Shown here piece after piece: positions 37,506-46,563 of a stretch of 64,000 nt of DNA. The stretch's first letter is position 1, and the number at the start of each line of letters is the position of its first letter. Under the pieces are notes generated by a model. That model was not told the origin of the DNA and searched no databases. It was given only the letters and a program-made list of their open reading frames with translations. This stretch comes from Aeromonas salmonicida subsp. salmonicida (lineage in GTDB: Bacteria; Pseudomonadota; Gammaproteobacteria; Enterobacterales; Aeromonadaceae), in contig NZ_LSGW01000115.1 in the NCBI RefSeq assembly GCF_001643305.1, positions 16,497 through 80,496 on the forward strand. The letters are read 5' to 3'. The translations under genes and the position numbers were made by a program.

Positions 37506-37684
37506 AACCATATCTATAACTAAATGGGTATTCATGGTTAGCATGACGTGCTAATTACTGAATTGTCATTGGCCACCGGCGATACTTTCCTCTGTGAAAG
37601 GCCGGCGGTTTTCTTTATGATCCCCAGCCCTCGCCTGTCGCGAGCCAATGCACCACATCATTCACTTCCGTATCGGGGTCCCCC

Positions 37685-38941
37685 ATGTCCGATCTGCGTC
37701 ACGATCTTCGTCAACAAGCACTCGATTACCACGCTCAGCCCATGCCGGGCAAAATTGCCATCGCCCTCACCAAGCCCGCCGAGACAGCCCACGATCTGGC
37801 GCTGGCCTACAGCCCGGGTGTGGCCGAGCCGGTGCGCGAGATCGCCGCCAATCCCGATGATGCCTACCGCTACACCGGCAAGGGCAACCTGGTGGCCGTC
37901 ATCTCCAACGGTACCGCCATACTGGGGCTGGGCAACCTGGGGCCGCTGGCTTCCAAGCCGGTGATGGAGGGCAAGGCCCTTTTGTTCCAGCGCTTTGCCG
38001 GCATAGATGCCATCGACATAGAGGTGAAGCACGAGACCAGCCAGCAGTTCATCGACACTGTGGCGGCCATCGCCGACACCTTCGGTGGTATCAATCTGGA
38101 AGACATCAAGGCGCCGGAGTGCTTCGAGATCGAAGAGTCGCTGATCGCGCGCTGCAATATTCCCGTGTTCCATGATGACCAGCATGGCACCGCCATCGTC
38201 ACCGCCGCCGGTCTGCTCAATGCGCTGGAAGTGCAGGGCAAGCGCATCGAACAGAGTCGCATCGTCTGCATGGGGGCGGGGGCTGCGGCCACTGCCTGCA
38301 TGGATCTGCTGATCAAGTGCGGCGCCGCGCCACACAACATCTTCATGCTCGACCGCCAGGGAGTGATCCACACGGAGCGTACCGACCTGAACCGCTACAA
38401 GCAGCGTTTTGCCAACGATACGCAACTGCGCACCCTGATGGATGTGATTGAAGGGGCGGATGTGTTTGTCGGTGTGTCCGGTCCGGATGTACTGCCCGCC
38501 GAAGCGGTGGCCCTGATGGCGCCCAATCCGGTCATCTTTGCATGCTCCAACCCGGATCCCGAGATCAAGCCGTCCCTGGCCCACTCGGTGCGTGATGACC
38601 TCATCATGGGTACGGGCCGCTCCGATTATCCGAACCAGATCAACAATGTGCTCTGCTTCCCCTTCATCTTCCGCGGCGCGCTGGACGCCCGCGCCAGCCG
38701 CATCAACGATGCCATGAAGATAGCCGCGGTCGAGGCGATCCGCGGTCTGGTGAAGGAGCCCGTACCGGCCGAGGTGCTGACCGCCGCAGGGGTGAGCGCA
38801 CTGGCCTTCGGCAAGGATTACGTCATTCCCAAGCCGATGGATGCCCGTCTGCTGCCACGGGTGGCCCGTGCCGTGGCGCTGGCGGCGGTCGCCTCAGGCG
38901 TGGCGCGCGTCGCTCTGCCGGCAGACTACATGCTGGAATAA
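37685..38941 (+). CDS. maeB: NADP-dependent malic enzyme, short form without phosphotransacetylase domain
   Basis: 418 residues. It decarboxylates malate to pyruvate. Substrate/metal sites are in AYSPGVAEPVREIA, VISNGTAILGLGN and FHDDQHGTAIV; the dinucleotide site is GAGAAATACMDLL, followed by FACSNPDPEI. It is about 340 residues shorter than E. coli MaeB, which carries a C-terminal Pta-like domain; the stand-alone form is common in Vibrio and Pseudomonas. The ATG at 37685 matches the family start MSDLRHDLRQQALDYH. Confidence 0.93.
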   Translation: MSDLRHDLRQQALDYHAQPMPGKIAIALTKPAETAHDLALAYSPGVAEPVREIAANPDDAYRYTGKGNLVAVISNGTAILGLGNLGPLASKPVMEGKALLFQRFAGIDAIDIEVKHETSQQFIDTVAAIADTFGGINLEDIKAPECFEIEESLIARCNIPVFHDDQHGTAIVTAAGLLNALEVQGKRIEQSRIVCMGAGAAATACMDLLIKCGAAPHNIFMLDRQGVIHTERTDLNRYKQRFANDTQLRTLMDVIEGADVFVGVSGPDVLPAEAVALMAPNPVIFACSNPDPEIKPSLAHSVRDDLIMGTGRSDYPNQINNVLCFPFIFRGALDARASRINDAMKIAAVEAIRGLVKEPVPAEVLTAAGVSALAFGKDYVIPKPMDARLLPRVARAVALAAVASGVARVALPADYMLE

Positions 38942-38970
38942 GTCTGCGGCGCCATGCCGATCACGACAGA

Positions 38971-38997
38971 AGGGGCCCCATCATGGGGCCCCTTTTT
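38971..38997 (+). terminator. Rho-independent terminator of maeB
   Basis: Perfect 10-bp stem AGGGGCCCCA/TGGGGCCCCT with a TCA loop and five T residues. Confidence 0.9.
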
Positions 38998-39020
38998 GTT
39001 ACGGGAAGCTTGATGCGTCG

Positions 39021-39203
39021 TTATTTAGTCTTGGGAGCGACCTTGACGGCCGGTGTCTTGGCATGAGTGGCCTTGTGGTGCTTTTTCACCACCTTGGTCT
39101 GGGTCGCCTGAGGGGCGGCTGCCTTGGTGGGGGTGGCTGCCATGGTGAAGCCGGAGGTCAGGGCGAAGACAGCGGCCAGGCTCAGGGGGATCAGCTTGTT
39201 CAT
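39021..39203 (-). CDS. Small secreted basic protein, acid-shock (Asr)-like
   Basis: 60 residues from ATG 39203. The signal peptide (NKLIPLSLAAVFALTSGFTMA) is followed by a ~37-residue mature part made almost entirely of Ala, Pro, Thr, Lys and His (KVVKKHHKATHAK). That composition, a His/Lys-rich periplasmic peptide, is like the E. coli acid shock protein Asr, whose gene is switched on by RstA. Here the gene lies 54 bases after rstB on the same strand, with a bulged hairpin between. The relation to Asr is compositional, not a firm alignment. Confidence 0.6.
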   Translation of the reverse strand: MNKLIPLSLAAVFALTSGFTMAATPTKAAAPQATQTKVVKKHHKATHAKTPAVKVAPKTK

Positions 39204-39225
39204 ATTCCAGTTCCTCATTCGGGTT

Positions 39226-39257
39226 GATGACATGGAGCTTTTCTCCATGACGTCATC
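39226..39257 (-). promoter_or_regulatory. Bulged hairpin between rstB and the Asr-like gene
   Basis: GATGACATGGAG pairs with CTCCAT-GAC-GTCATC (three-base bulge), filling the gap between the rstB stop and the small gene's leader. There is no T-run on the minus strand, so it is more likely an mRNA processing or stability element, or an operator, than a terminator. Confidence 0.4.
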
Positions 39258-40583
39258 CTAGGGCTGTTCCGCTGGCGGTTCAGTGAGTGGCTGGTGACGG
39301 TTTGTATCCAAATGTACAGGCAGCCTGAGGCAGAAGCGGGCGCCGACTGCACTGGGCAGCAACTGCACCTCACCACAGTGGTGGCGGGCTATGCTGCGCA
39401 CTATGGCGAGGCCGAGACCGGCGCCGCCGGTACGGCGATCCCGGCTCTGATCCAGCCGCACGAAGGGCTCGAAGATCTGGGGCGCCAGCGCCGGATCTAT
39501 GCCAGGGCCGTCGTCGGCCACCTCCAGCAGATAGTGATCCTGCTGCTGGCTCATGGCGAGGGTCACCCGGCTGGTGGCGTGGCGCAGGGCGTTGCCGATG
39601 AGGTTCTCCAGCGCCCGATCCAGCAGGCGGGGATCGCCGCGCCAGGGCAGGGGATGGGTGGGACACACCAAGTCGAGTCGTTTTTCTGGCCGCAGCGTCT
39701 GCCAGTCCGGTAGGCGGCTGCCGGCCCAGCTTGCCAGCTCCAGCTCGCTGCATTGCAACGGCAGCTCGGGACGATCCAGCCTGGCGTAGGTGAGCATCTC
39801 CTCGATGAGGGCGTCCAGTGCCCCCAGATCGCGCTCCAGCCCCTGTTGTTCCGCTGCCGATGGTTGCGGGTCCAGCATAGCGAGCCGGTAGCGCAACCTG
39901 ACCAGCGGGGTGCGCAGCTCGTGGGCGATGGCATCGGTCAGCTGTTTGCGACTGGCCAGCATGGCTTGCAGCTGTTCCGTCATCTGATCGAAGGTGCGTC
40001 CCACCCGGCCCAGGCTGCTGCCGGGCGGCAGGCCGGTGCGGCTGGAGAGATCCCCGTCACCAACCCGGCGGGCGGTTTGTTCGAGCCGTTGCAGACCACG
40101 CCAGTGCGGGCGCAGCCAGAGCAGGATCGGCAGACCGAGGGAGAGACCTATGGCCAGCAGCAGCCCCACATCGACCCAGTGCAGCTCGTGCAGATAGGAG
40201 AGATAGGGCACTGGGCCGACGATCAGCACTTGATCGGTGCCCGGGATGCGCTGCAGGAAGGTGTCATCCCCTTCGACGATGACTATGTTGCCCGCCTCGA
40301 TAAAGGCCTGATCCTCCTTGGCCAGCGGCTGGTTGGCGAGGGCACCGATCTGCAGCGGCAGGGTGAGCTGGCGACTCTGCTCCGCCATGCGCACGGGCCA
40401 GCGCTCTGGCGGCAATCGCGCCAGTTCGCCGGTGAGCAGGCCGAGGGAGCCTTGCATCATTCGCTCCAGATAGCGGTCGCCCGCCCGCTCGGCGCTGACC
40501 TGATAGACAAGGCCGACCAGCAGTATGGCCAGGGTGAAACAGCCGATCAGCAGCAGGTAGAACTGGATAAACAGACGGCGCAT
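39258..40583 (-). CDS. rstB: Sensor histidine kinase RstB
   Basis: 441 residues matching RstB along its length. The first membrane helix LFIQFYLLLIGCFTLAILLVGLV leads into a periplasmic domain ending FLQRIPGTDQVLIVGPVPYL. Then come a second helix, a HAMP domain, the phosphoacceptor box AIAHELRTPLVRLRYRLAML (His at about residue 240), the N-box NLIGNALRHA and the G-box GPGIDPALAPQIFEPFVRLD, GGAGLGLAIV. RstBA belongs to the PhoPQ-linked acid/magnesium stress network in enterics. The gene is 37 bases downstream of rstA. Confidence 0.93.
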   Translation of the reverse strand: MRRLFIQFYLLLIGCFTLAILLVGLVYQVSAERAGDRYLERMMQGSLGLLTGELARLPPERWPVRMAEQSRQLTLPLQIGALANQPLAKEDQAFIEAGNIVIVEGDDTFLQRIPGTDQVLIVGPVPYLSYLHELHWVDVGLLLAIGLSLGLPILLWLRPHWRGLQRLEQTARRVGDGDLSSRTGLPPGSSLGRVGRTFDQMTEQLQAMLASRKQLTDAIAHELRTPLVRLRYRLAMLDPQPSAAEQQGLERDLGALDALIEEMLTYARLDRPELPLQCSELELASWAGSRLPDWQTLRPEKRLDLVCPTHPLPWRGDPRLLDRALENLIGNALRHATSRVTLAMSQQQDHYLLEVADDGPGIDPALAPQIFEPFVRLDQSRDRRTGGAGLGLAIVRSIARHHCGEVQLLPSAVGARFCLRLPVHLDTNRHQPLTEPPAEQP

Positions 40584-40620
40584 GGATGTGCTCTCCCGTG
40601 GTCAGTGGCGGATGGCCCTA

Positions 40621-41328
40621 TTATTCCCAGGCGTGGGGCACCAGCAGATAACCCTTCTGGCGCACCGTCTTGATGCGGGTCGGGTTGTTGCTGTCATCCC
40701 CCAGCTTGCGGCGCAGGCGGGAGATGGCCACGTCCATGCTGCGGTCCTGGCCGTCGTAGTCGCGGCCACGCAGGCTGCGAAACAGCGCCTCCCGTCCCAG
40801 GATCTGGCCCGCATGGCAGGCCAGCTCCCACAAGAGGTCGAAGTCGGCGGTGGAGAGAGGGATGCTGTCGCCATCGAGCCGAACGTCCCGGCCCGGCCCG
40901 TCGATCCTCAAGCGGCCGAACTGCAGGCGCTGGGGCGGCGTATTGGCCACGGCTGCTTGCGGTGCCTGTCCCTGCTGGCGGAACTGGACCCGCAGCCGGG
41001 CCAGCAGCACAGGGGGCGGCGTTGTCTTGAGGATGTAGTCGTTGGCTCCCAGCTCCAGACTCAGGATCTGGTTCATGTCGCTGTCGAGGGAGGTGAGCAT
41101 GACGATGGGGCCCTTGAAGCGTGGCCGCAGATCCCGGCACAGGGAGAGACCATCCTGCCCAGGCAGCATGATGTCGAGCAGCACCAGGTCTGGTTGCTCG
41201 GCTTCGATTCTGGCAAGTGCCATGTCGCCTCTGGGCTCCAGCAGCACGTCGATGTCGTGGCGGGCAAGCCAGCTGCTGATGAGCTGGCCTATTTCGGGAT
41301 CATCTTCAACAAAAAGAATGCGTTGCAT
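40621..41328 (-). CDS. rstA: Response regulator RstA (OmpR family)
   Basis: 235 residues from ATG 41328 (MQRILFVEDDPEIGQLISSW); an upstream in-frame extension is not conserved. The receiver has phosphoacceptor Asp in LVLLDIMLPGQDGL and LTSLDSDMNQILSLE. The C-terminal winged helix has SLRGRDYDGQDRSMDVAISR and the ending GYLLVPHAWE, identical in style to enteric RstA. It activates acid-response genes including asr in E. coli; an Asr-like gene lies at the end of this same cluster. Confidence 0.94.
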   Translation of the reverse strand: MQRILFVEDDPEIGQLISSWLARHDIDVLLEPRGDMALARIEAEQPDLVLLDIMLPGQDGLSLCRDLRPRFKGPIVMLTSLDSDMNQILSLELGANDYILKTTPPPVLLARLRVQFRQQGQAPQAAVANTPPQRLQFGRLRIDGPGRDVRLDGDSIPLSTADFDLLWELACHAGQILGREALFRSLRGRDYDGQDRSMDVAISRLRRKLGDDSNNPTRIKTVRQKGYLLVPHAWE

Positions 41329-41414
41329 TGTGGCGTGACACCCTGGCAGTGGCGCGGATGCGCGCCTGCCAGCATACCGGCTCCCCGCGTGGCGTGCACC
41401 GGGATAACTAATCA

Positions 41415-41436
41415 AACAGGGCCCAAGGGCCCTGTT
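41415..41436 (-). terminator. Hairpin after trmA
   Basis: Perfect 10-bp stem AACAGGGCCC/GGGCCCTGTT with an AA loop, located 29 bases past the trmA stop on the minus strand, followed by a short T-rich stretch. Probably the trmA terminator. Confidence 0.6.
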
Positions 41437-41464
41437 GTCATGCCGGTCGTGGAGACCCGCCGAA

Positions 41465-42598
41465 TCAGCCTGCCTTGCGCTTCAGGTAGACCCCGGCTTC
41501 CATGTGATGGGTCCAGGGGAACTGGTCAAACAGGGCGAAGCGGGCGACTTCGTGGGTCTCGCCCAGCACCGCCATGTTGGCCTGCAGTGTCTCAGGGTTG
41601 CAGGAGATGTAGAGGATGTTGTCGTACTCCTGCACCAGTTTGACAGTGGCATCGTCGAGACCGGCGCGGGGCGGATCGACGAAGATGGTGTTGCACTGGT
41701 AACTCTTGAGATCGACTCCCTTGAGGCGGTTGAACTCCCGCTCGCCGCGCATCGCCATGGTGAACTCTTCGGCCGACATGCGCAGTATGATCAGGTTGTC
41801 GACGCCGTTGGCGGCGATGTTGAACTGGGCGGAGTCGACGCTCGGCTTGGCAATCTCGGTGGCCAGCACCTTGCGGAAGTTCTGGGCCAGCGCAATGGAG
41901 AAGTTGCCGTTGCCGCAGTAAAGCTCCAGCAAGTCGCCTTCGCTCCCCCTGGTCACATCCAGCGCCCAGCCCAGCATCTGCTCATTGATGGCCGCGTTGG
42001 GCTGGGTGAAGCTGTTTTCCACTTGCTTGTAGGTGAGCTGGCGGCCGGCCACGTTGAGCTGCTCGATGACGAAGTCATCGCCCAGACATATCTTCTGCTT
42101 GTGGGCGCGGCCAATCAGCCGCAGGTCGAACCCCTGAGCCTGCAGATCGGCTTGCAGCGTCTCGGCGGCTTGCTGCCATTCGGCTTCGAGTTTGCGATGG
42201 TAGAGCAGGCTCACGATGATCTGGCCGGATTGGGTCGAGAGGTAATCGATCTGGAACAGCTTGCGACGCAGCACAAAGTGCGGGCGCAGCCCTGCCAGCA
42301 GCACCGGCATCAGCTGGTTGATCAGAAGACTTGCGGTGGGGAAGTGATCGACCCGGATGATCTCCTTGGTGGCCTGGGCATACATGCAATGGAAGAGGTC
42401 ATCCCCTTCGTGCCAGATGCGAAATTCGGCGCGCATCCGGTAATGCTCGGCGGGTGAGGCATGCACCTCCAGCGCGGGAGGATTGAAGCCGGCAAACAGC
42501 TGGGTGAGTCGCTCGCGCTTTTCGTCGAGCTGGGCCTGATAGTCGGCGGGGGTCCGCAGGGCCTGGGAGTCGGCGCCAGCTTGCTGGATTTGGGTCAT
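41465..42598 (-). CDS. trmA: tRNA (uracil-5-)-methyltransferase
   Basis: 377 residues from ATG 42598. It makes ribothymidine at U54 of tRNA using SAM. The SAM site is [17 protein letters not shown], and the two catalytic motifs are [12 protein letters not shown] and [11 protein letters not shown], the latter with the nucleophilic Cys. The N-terminal half is the TrmA/RumA RNA-binding fold without a TRAM domain, which separates TrmA from RlmD. The upstream 22-codon extension is not conserved. Confidence 0.95.
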   Translation of the reverse strand: MTQIQQAGADSQALRTPADYQAQLDEKRERLTQLFAGFNPPALEVHASPAEHYRMRAEFRIWHEGDDLFHCMYAQATKEIIRVDHFPTASLLINQLMPVLLAGLRPHFVLRRKLFQIDYLSTQSGQIIVSLLYHRKLEAEWQQAAETLQADLQAQGFDLRLIGRAHKQKICLGDDFVIEQLNVAGRQLTYKQVENSFTQPNAAINEQMLGWALDVTRGSEGDLLELYCGNGNFSIALAQNFRKVLATEIAKPSVDSAQFNIAANGVDNLIILRMSAEEFTMAMRGEREFNRLKGVDLKSYQCNTIFVDPPRAGLDDATVKLVQEYDNILYISCNPETLQANMAVLGETHEVARFALFDQFPWTHHMEAGVYLKRKAG

Positions 42599-42770
42599 GA
42601 TATACCTCACATGCACACCGGCAGGGCCGGGTCGAAATCGGGGGGAAGGCAGCAGGCCACCCAAAGGGGCCCGATTTTAAAAGCCAGCCGCAGATTGTCC
42701 AGTATTTTGTGGTCAAGAAGTGTTCAGTCAGGCCGATACCTGATCTACAGGCATGGTGGGAGGACACATT

Positions 42771-43946
42771 ATGCAAATCGACGGCGTGGGCTCAGCCCAA
42801 CCCAAGGGAGTGGGCGTTTCGCCCAAGGCACCCCAACAGGCACAAGAGAAGCAGGCCAGCAGCGGGGAAGAAGTCTCCTTGCACCAACCGCCCAAGTGGG
42901 CGCAGGTACTGGTACAGCAGGCGTTGCAGTTCGCGCTGGAGATCAACGGTCAGCGCTATCAGGCACCCAAGGCACAAGAGCCGGAGGTGGTCACCCCCGA
43001 GACCCTGTTCGACTTCCAGTCGGTGGCAGACAATGTGTTGCAGTTCATCACAGGCCGGCTTGGCGCCGCCCGTGCGGACGGCAAGTCCGATGATGACCTG
43101 ACTGAAATGATGGAGCAGGCCCGCAAGGGCGTGGACATGGGATTTGGTGCCGCCAGGGAGCAGCTGGGTGACTGGGCCACCGAGAACGAAGATATCAAGA
43201 CCGGCATCGATCAGAGCTACAAGCTGATCCAGGACGGGCTTGAGGAGTTCGAGAAAGAGTTCTTTGGCAAGGTCTCCACCACCGAGATGGGAGCGGCCGA
43301 GATGGCCAGCCGTCAGCAGGGATACCTGGAGATCCAGACCAAGGATGGGGACAAGGTGGTACTGCGCTTCAACGACAGTTGGCAGGTCAAATCCGAGAAC
43401 AGCGAGAGTGGCAGTCAGTTCAGCCTCAAGTCGAGCCAGAGCTTCAGCTTCTCGCTGGAGGGGGATCTCAGCAGCGACGAGATGGATTCCATCGGCAAGC
43501 TGATCAAGGGGATCGACGATCTGGCGGGAAACTTCTTCTCCGGCAATTTCGAGGACTTGCTGAAGAAGGCGGGCGAGTTGAAGCTGGATGACAGCCAGCT
43601 GGCCTCCTACTCCCTCAAGCTCAAGCAGAGCGTCAAGCTGAGCCAGACCTACCAGGGGGCCAGCTCCCTGCAGGATCTCCTCAAGCCGCTGGCGGATTAC
43701 CTGCCCAAGCTGAATCAGGTACAGCAACAGGCGGATACCCTGCTGCCGGAATCGCAACAACAGGCGGATACCCTGCTGCCGGAATCGCAACAACAGGCAC
43801 TGACCCCTGCGGTGCTGGCGGCCCGTGGCCAGACCGAACCGGCTCAGGTGAACAGCTTTACCAGCTTCAACCAGCGGATGCTGGAGGCGCTGCGAATGAT
43901 AGGCCAGTTCCAGCCTGCGACCGAGCCCGCCAGCAAGAGCGTCTGA
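42771..43946 (+). CDS. DUF5610-type hypothetical protein with internal repeat
   Basis: 391 residues from ATG 42771 (GGGAGGA RBS). Residues about 80-160 (FDFQSVADNVLQFITGRL, then EMMEQARKGVDMGFGAAREQ, IKTGIDQSYKLIQDGLEEFE) look like the DUF5610 helical domain. The middle is Ser/Glu/Gln-rich. Near residue 320 a 10-residue unit, QQQADTLLPES, is repeated exactly (30 bp each, 43729-43788), and a third unit starts. No signal peptide. Function is unknown. It lies just upstream of the glycosylation island. Confidence 0.65.
   Translation: MQIDGVGSAQPKGVGVSPKAPQQAQEKQASSGEEVSLHQPPKWAQVLVQQALQFALEINGQRYQAPKAQEPEVVTPETLFDFQSVADNVLQFITGRLGAARADGKSDDDLTEMMEQARKGVDMGFGAAREQLGDWATENEDIKTGIDQSYKLIQDGLEEFEKEFFGKVSTTEMGAAEMASRQQGYLEIQTKDGDKVVLRFNDSWQVKSENSESGSQFSLKSSQSFSFSLEGDLSSDEMDSIGKLIKGIDDLAGNFFSGNFEDLLKKAGELKLDDSQLASYSLKLKQSVKLSQTYQGASSLQDLLKPLADYLPKLNQVQQQADTLLPESQQQADTLLPESQQQALTPAVLAARGQTEPAQVNSFTSFNQRMLEALRMIGQFQPATEPASKSV
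43729..43788 (+). repeat. 30-bp exact tandem duplication inside the DUF5610 gene
   Basis: CAACAGGCGGATACCCTGCT and the following ten bases occur twice in direct succession, and the next CAACAGGC begins a third copy. The unit is in frame and adds ten residues per copy, so copy number can change without frameshift. Confidence 0.85.
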
Positions 43947-44036
43947 GCCGCCATCGCCCGGTTCAAGCCATAAGCTGCCGTTTGCCAGCTCCTCCGGGGG
44001 CTGGCAAACTGGCTCTTTTCCCAATCCGGTCAGCCC

Positions 44037-44576
44037 ATGAACCCGAATCCCAAGAAGCCCAGAGACAAGCGCGAGCTCTGCTACCCCTTCATCTTCGAAA
44101 CCCAGTTCCAGTGTGATTACGAGATAGCCACCGACGAGCTTTGCTGTCAGGTGGGGGCCGTGCTTGCCCATCTGCCTGCGGAAGAGGAGACCCGCGAGAT
44201 TGTGGCCGACCTGGGGGCCCTGCAGCGACTCATCTACAACCTCAACGGTTCGGTACGGGGCAAGCTCGGTATTTTTGAAGAGGATCTGGCGTGGTTGAAA
44301 ACGCGGTATGACCACTACAACGAGGCGAGCCGCGGTCGGGTCACGGGTTTTGTCTTGCCTCGTGGCCCGCAGCCCATCCCCACCCTGCACCTGTGCCGCT
44401 GCGGCAGCAAGAAGGTGGTTCGCCTGCTGGTGCGCCTCGAAGAGAGCGGCGTCCGCTTCGATCCCATCCTCTATCGCTTCGCCAACCTGCTGGCCAACTT
44501 CTTCTTCGTACTGACCGTCTACCTCAAGCAGTTGTGGCAGGTAGAAGAGGTGCCCTACGTCAGCATCAATTACTGA
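44037..44576 (+). CDS. Cobalamin adenosyltransferase-like protein, probably divergent
   Basis: 179 residues. The second half, TGFVLPRGPQPIPTLHLCRCGSKKVVRLLV...LYRFANLLANFFFVLTVYL, has the spacing of the PduO/MMAB adenosyltransferase core (FVLPGG..., LHLART...RRAER, ...LNRLSDLLFVLARY). Two things are off. There is no N-terminal TK.GD.G.T nucleotide motif, and the catalytic Arg-rich segment is replaced by CRCGSKKVV. So the fold call is moderate and enzymatic activity is doubtful. Two CxC-type cysteines could instead bind metal. No cobalamin genes are nearby. Confidence 0.55.
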   Translation: MNPNPKKPRDKRELCYPFIFETQFQCDYEIATDELCCQVGAVLAHLPAEEETREIVADLGALQRLIYNLNGSVRGKLGIFEEDLAWLKTRYDHYNEASRGRVTGFVLPRGPQPIPTLHLCRCGSKKVVRLLVRLEESGVRFDPILYRFANLLANFFFVLTVYLKQLWQVEEVPYVSINY

Positions 44577-44675
44577 CCAAGTGGCTGAAAAGGCTTTTAT
44601 TTTTTGGGAAGATCAAAGACGATCCAGCCATGCCATTGCAATCTGGATGGCGCCGATAGCGGAGCGGGGGAAGTC

Positions 44676-46358
44676 ATGACGACGATTCATCTCAGTGGCA
44701 GTTCATTCTTGATGCCGGGCAATCTGGCCTGGCGGTCGCTGGCTGTCCATGGCGAGGTGCAGGTCGCGCCCCATGGACAGTGGCTGCAAACCCTGATGAA
44801 TCCATCTGAAGCGGTTGCCCCCCAGACTCACATCATCATCTGGCTGTGGGAAGATCTGGTGCCGGCACAGACGCTGGTAGCGTGGAGCGGTTTGGCACAA
44901 GAGGCGCAACAGCTGGCTGTGGCCGCCTTCGTCGCATCACTCTGTCAGCCCCTGCAACAACGTTTGCAGCGTCGGCCGCAGGATCACCTGCTGGTCGGGG
45001 TCTGCAGTCGTTCCCCTGTCTCCGTATTTGGGGCTGCGCCCTCAGCGCTTGCCTGTCTGGCCCATGAATGTGAGCGCCAGCTTGCCCATTTGCGGCGGCA
45101 GCATCCCGGCCTGGATGACCTGCATCTGCAGCTCTGGTTGCAACAGCAGGGTCGCCACCACTGTTTCGACAACCGCAATCACTATCTGATGTCCTGCCCC
45201 TTCTCCATGGCCGGGTTGGCCAGTCTGGCTCAGTGGATTGCTGCCTTGCTGCAGCGGCTGCACAGGCCAGCTCACAAGGTGCTGGTGCTCGATTGCGACA
45301 ATACCCTCTGGGGTGGCGTGGTCGGCGAAGATGGCGTGGGTGGCGTCCTGCTGGGGCAGGATGGGGTGGGGCGCCTCTATCAAGCCTTCCAGCAGGCGGC
45401 CATTTACTGGCATGGGCAGGGCGTCATATTGGCGCTCTGCTCCAAGAATCTGGCCGACGATGTGTGGCGGCTGTTCGATCAGCACCAGGGCATGGTGCTT
45501 GAGCGTCAGCATATAGCCGCGGCCGAGATTGGCTGGGAGTCCAAGTCAGCCGGCCTGCGGCGCCTGGCCGCGCGGCTCAATGTGGGGCTGGACAGTCTGG
45601 TGTTCTGGGATGACAGCGAGCTGGAGCGTGCCGAGGTGCGTGCCAATTGCCCCGAGGTCACCGTCATCACGCCCCCCGCCGAGATCTGGGGTTGGCCCGA
45701 TGCGCTGATGACGCTCGCCGAGCTGCAAAGCCGCCACCAGAGCCGGGATGACGGCTTGCGCCAAGGCTCCTATCAGGCACAGGCAGAGGCGAATGCAGTG
45801 CGCCAGCAACTGGGCGACGAACAGGCCTTCTTGCAACAGTTGGGGCTGCGGGCGGGCTGGCAGCCGCTCTCCCAAAGCACCCAGCTGCGGGCCGAGCAGC
45901 TGAGCCAGAAGACCAACCAGTTCAATCTCTCCGCCCGGCGTTATCAGGCGGGTGAGCTGGCACAGCTTGCCAGTACGCAGGGCGAGGTCTGGCTGGCCTC
46001 GCTGCGGGACAAGTTTGCCGATCACGGCATGACGGCCCTGCTGGTGCTACGCCCCCTCAATGATGGGGCCGTGCTGCTCGATACCCTGGCCATCAGCTGT
46101 CGGGTACTGGGGCGAGGCTTCGAACACTGGCTGCTGGCGCAAGTGGCTGCCCGACTGATGGCAAAAGGCGTTGACCAACTGGTGATAAGCATGGTGCCCA
46201 CGGATCGCAACCAGCCGGCGCGGGATTTTCTGGCGACCCTGCCGACCCGGTCGATAACCACTCCAGCGGGATTGACGCCGCTGGCGGACGAGATGTTCCT
46301 CTGCCTGGATCTCCCCTCTCTTTCTCTCCCGTTTCTGGAGTTTTATGCCAATGAATGA
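44676..46358 (+). CDS. FkbH-like HAD-family protein (glyceryl-ACP forming type)
   Basis: 560 residues from ATG 44676. The central HAD domain has the phosphoryl Asp motif KVLVLDCDNTLWGGVVGEDG (about residues 207-226) and SKNLADDVW; this extended DxDxTLWGG form is specific to the FkbH family. The C-terminal ~150 residues resemble a GNAT-like acyltransferase domain (GMTALLVLRPL, then ISCRVLGRGFEHWLLAQV). Characterised FkbH proteins take 1,3-bisphosphoglycerate, remove phosphate and load a glyceryl unit on an acyl carrier protein. The gene overlaps an ACP gene by 14 bases, which fits exactly. Confidence 0.85.
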   Translation: MTTIHLSGSSFLMPGNLAWRSLAVHGEVQVAPHGQWLQTLMNPSEAVAPQTHIIIWLWEDLVPAQTLVAWSGLAQEAQQLAVAAFVASLCQPLQQRLQRRPQDHLLVGVCSRSPVSVFGAAPSALACLAHECERQLAHLRRQHPGLDDLHLQLWLQQQGRHHCFDNRNHYLMSCPFSMAGLASLAQWIAALLQRLHRPAHKVLVLDCDNTLWGGVVGEDGVGGVLLGQDGVGRLYQAFQQAAIYWHGQGVILALCSKNLADDVWRLFDQHQGMVLERQHIAAAEIGWESKSAGLRRLAARLNVGLDSLVFWDDSELERAEVRANCPEVTVITPPAEIWGWPDALMTLAELQSRHQSRDDGLRQGSYQAQAEANAVRQQLGDEQAFLQQLGLRAGWQPLSQSTQLRAEQLSQKTNQFNLSARRYQAGELAQLASTQGEVWLASLRDKFADHGMTALLVLRPLNDGAVLLDTLAISCRVLGRGFEHWLLAQVAARLMAKGVDQLVISMVPTDRNQPARDFLATLPTRSITTPAGLTPLADEMFLCLDLPSLSLPFLEFYANE

Positions 46359-46563
46359 CCTCATCGCGCTGGTTCGCCAGCAATTTCCCCATGCCAGCAT
46401 CAACGAGCAGGCCGCCCTCGGTCTCGGCAGCTTTCCCGAGTGGGACTCTCTGGGACACTTCAATCTGCTGCTGCTCATCGAGCAGCACTTTGCCGTGCGG
46501 TTCGAACCGCAGGAGCTGGCCGATATCAGACAGGCTCTGCTGCGCAAAGGGGTTGCCGAGTGA
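46345..46563 (+). CDS. Acyl carrier protein (FkbH partner)
   Basis: 72 residues. The phosphopantetheine attachment site is present as FPEWDSLGHFNLLLLIE with the modifiable Ser after Asp (about residue 34). It overlaps both neighbours: its start lies inside the FkbH-like gene and its stop overlaps the GTG of the AAC(3)-like gene. It is therefore a dedicated carrier for this module, distinct from housekeeping AcpP. An alternative start two codons later (46351) is possible. Confidence 0.85.
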   Translation: MPMNDLIALVRQQFPHASINEQAALGLGSFPEWDSLGHFNLLLLIEQHFAVRFEPQELADIRQALLRKGVAE

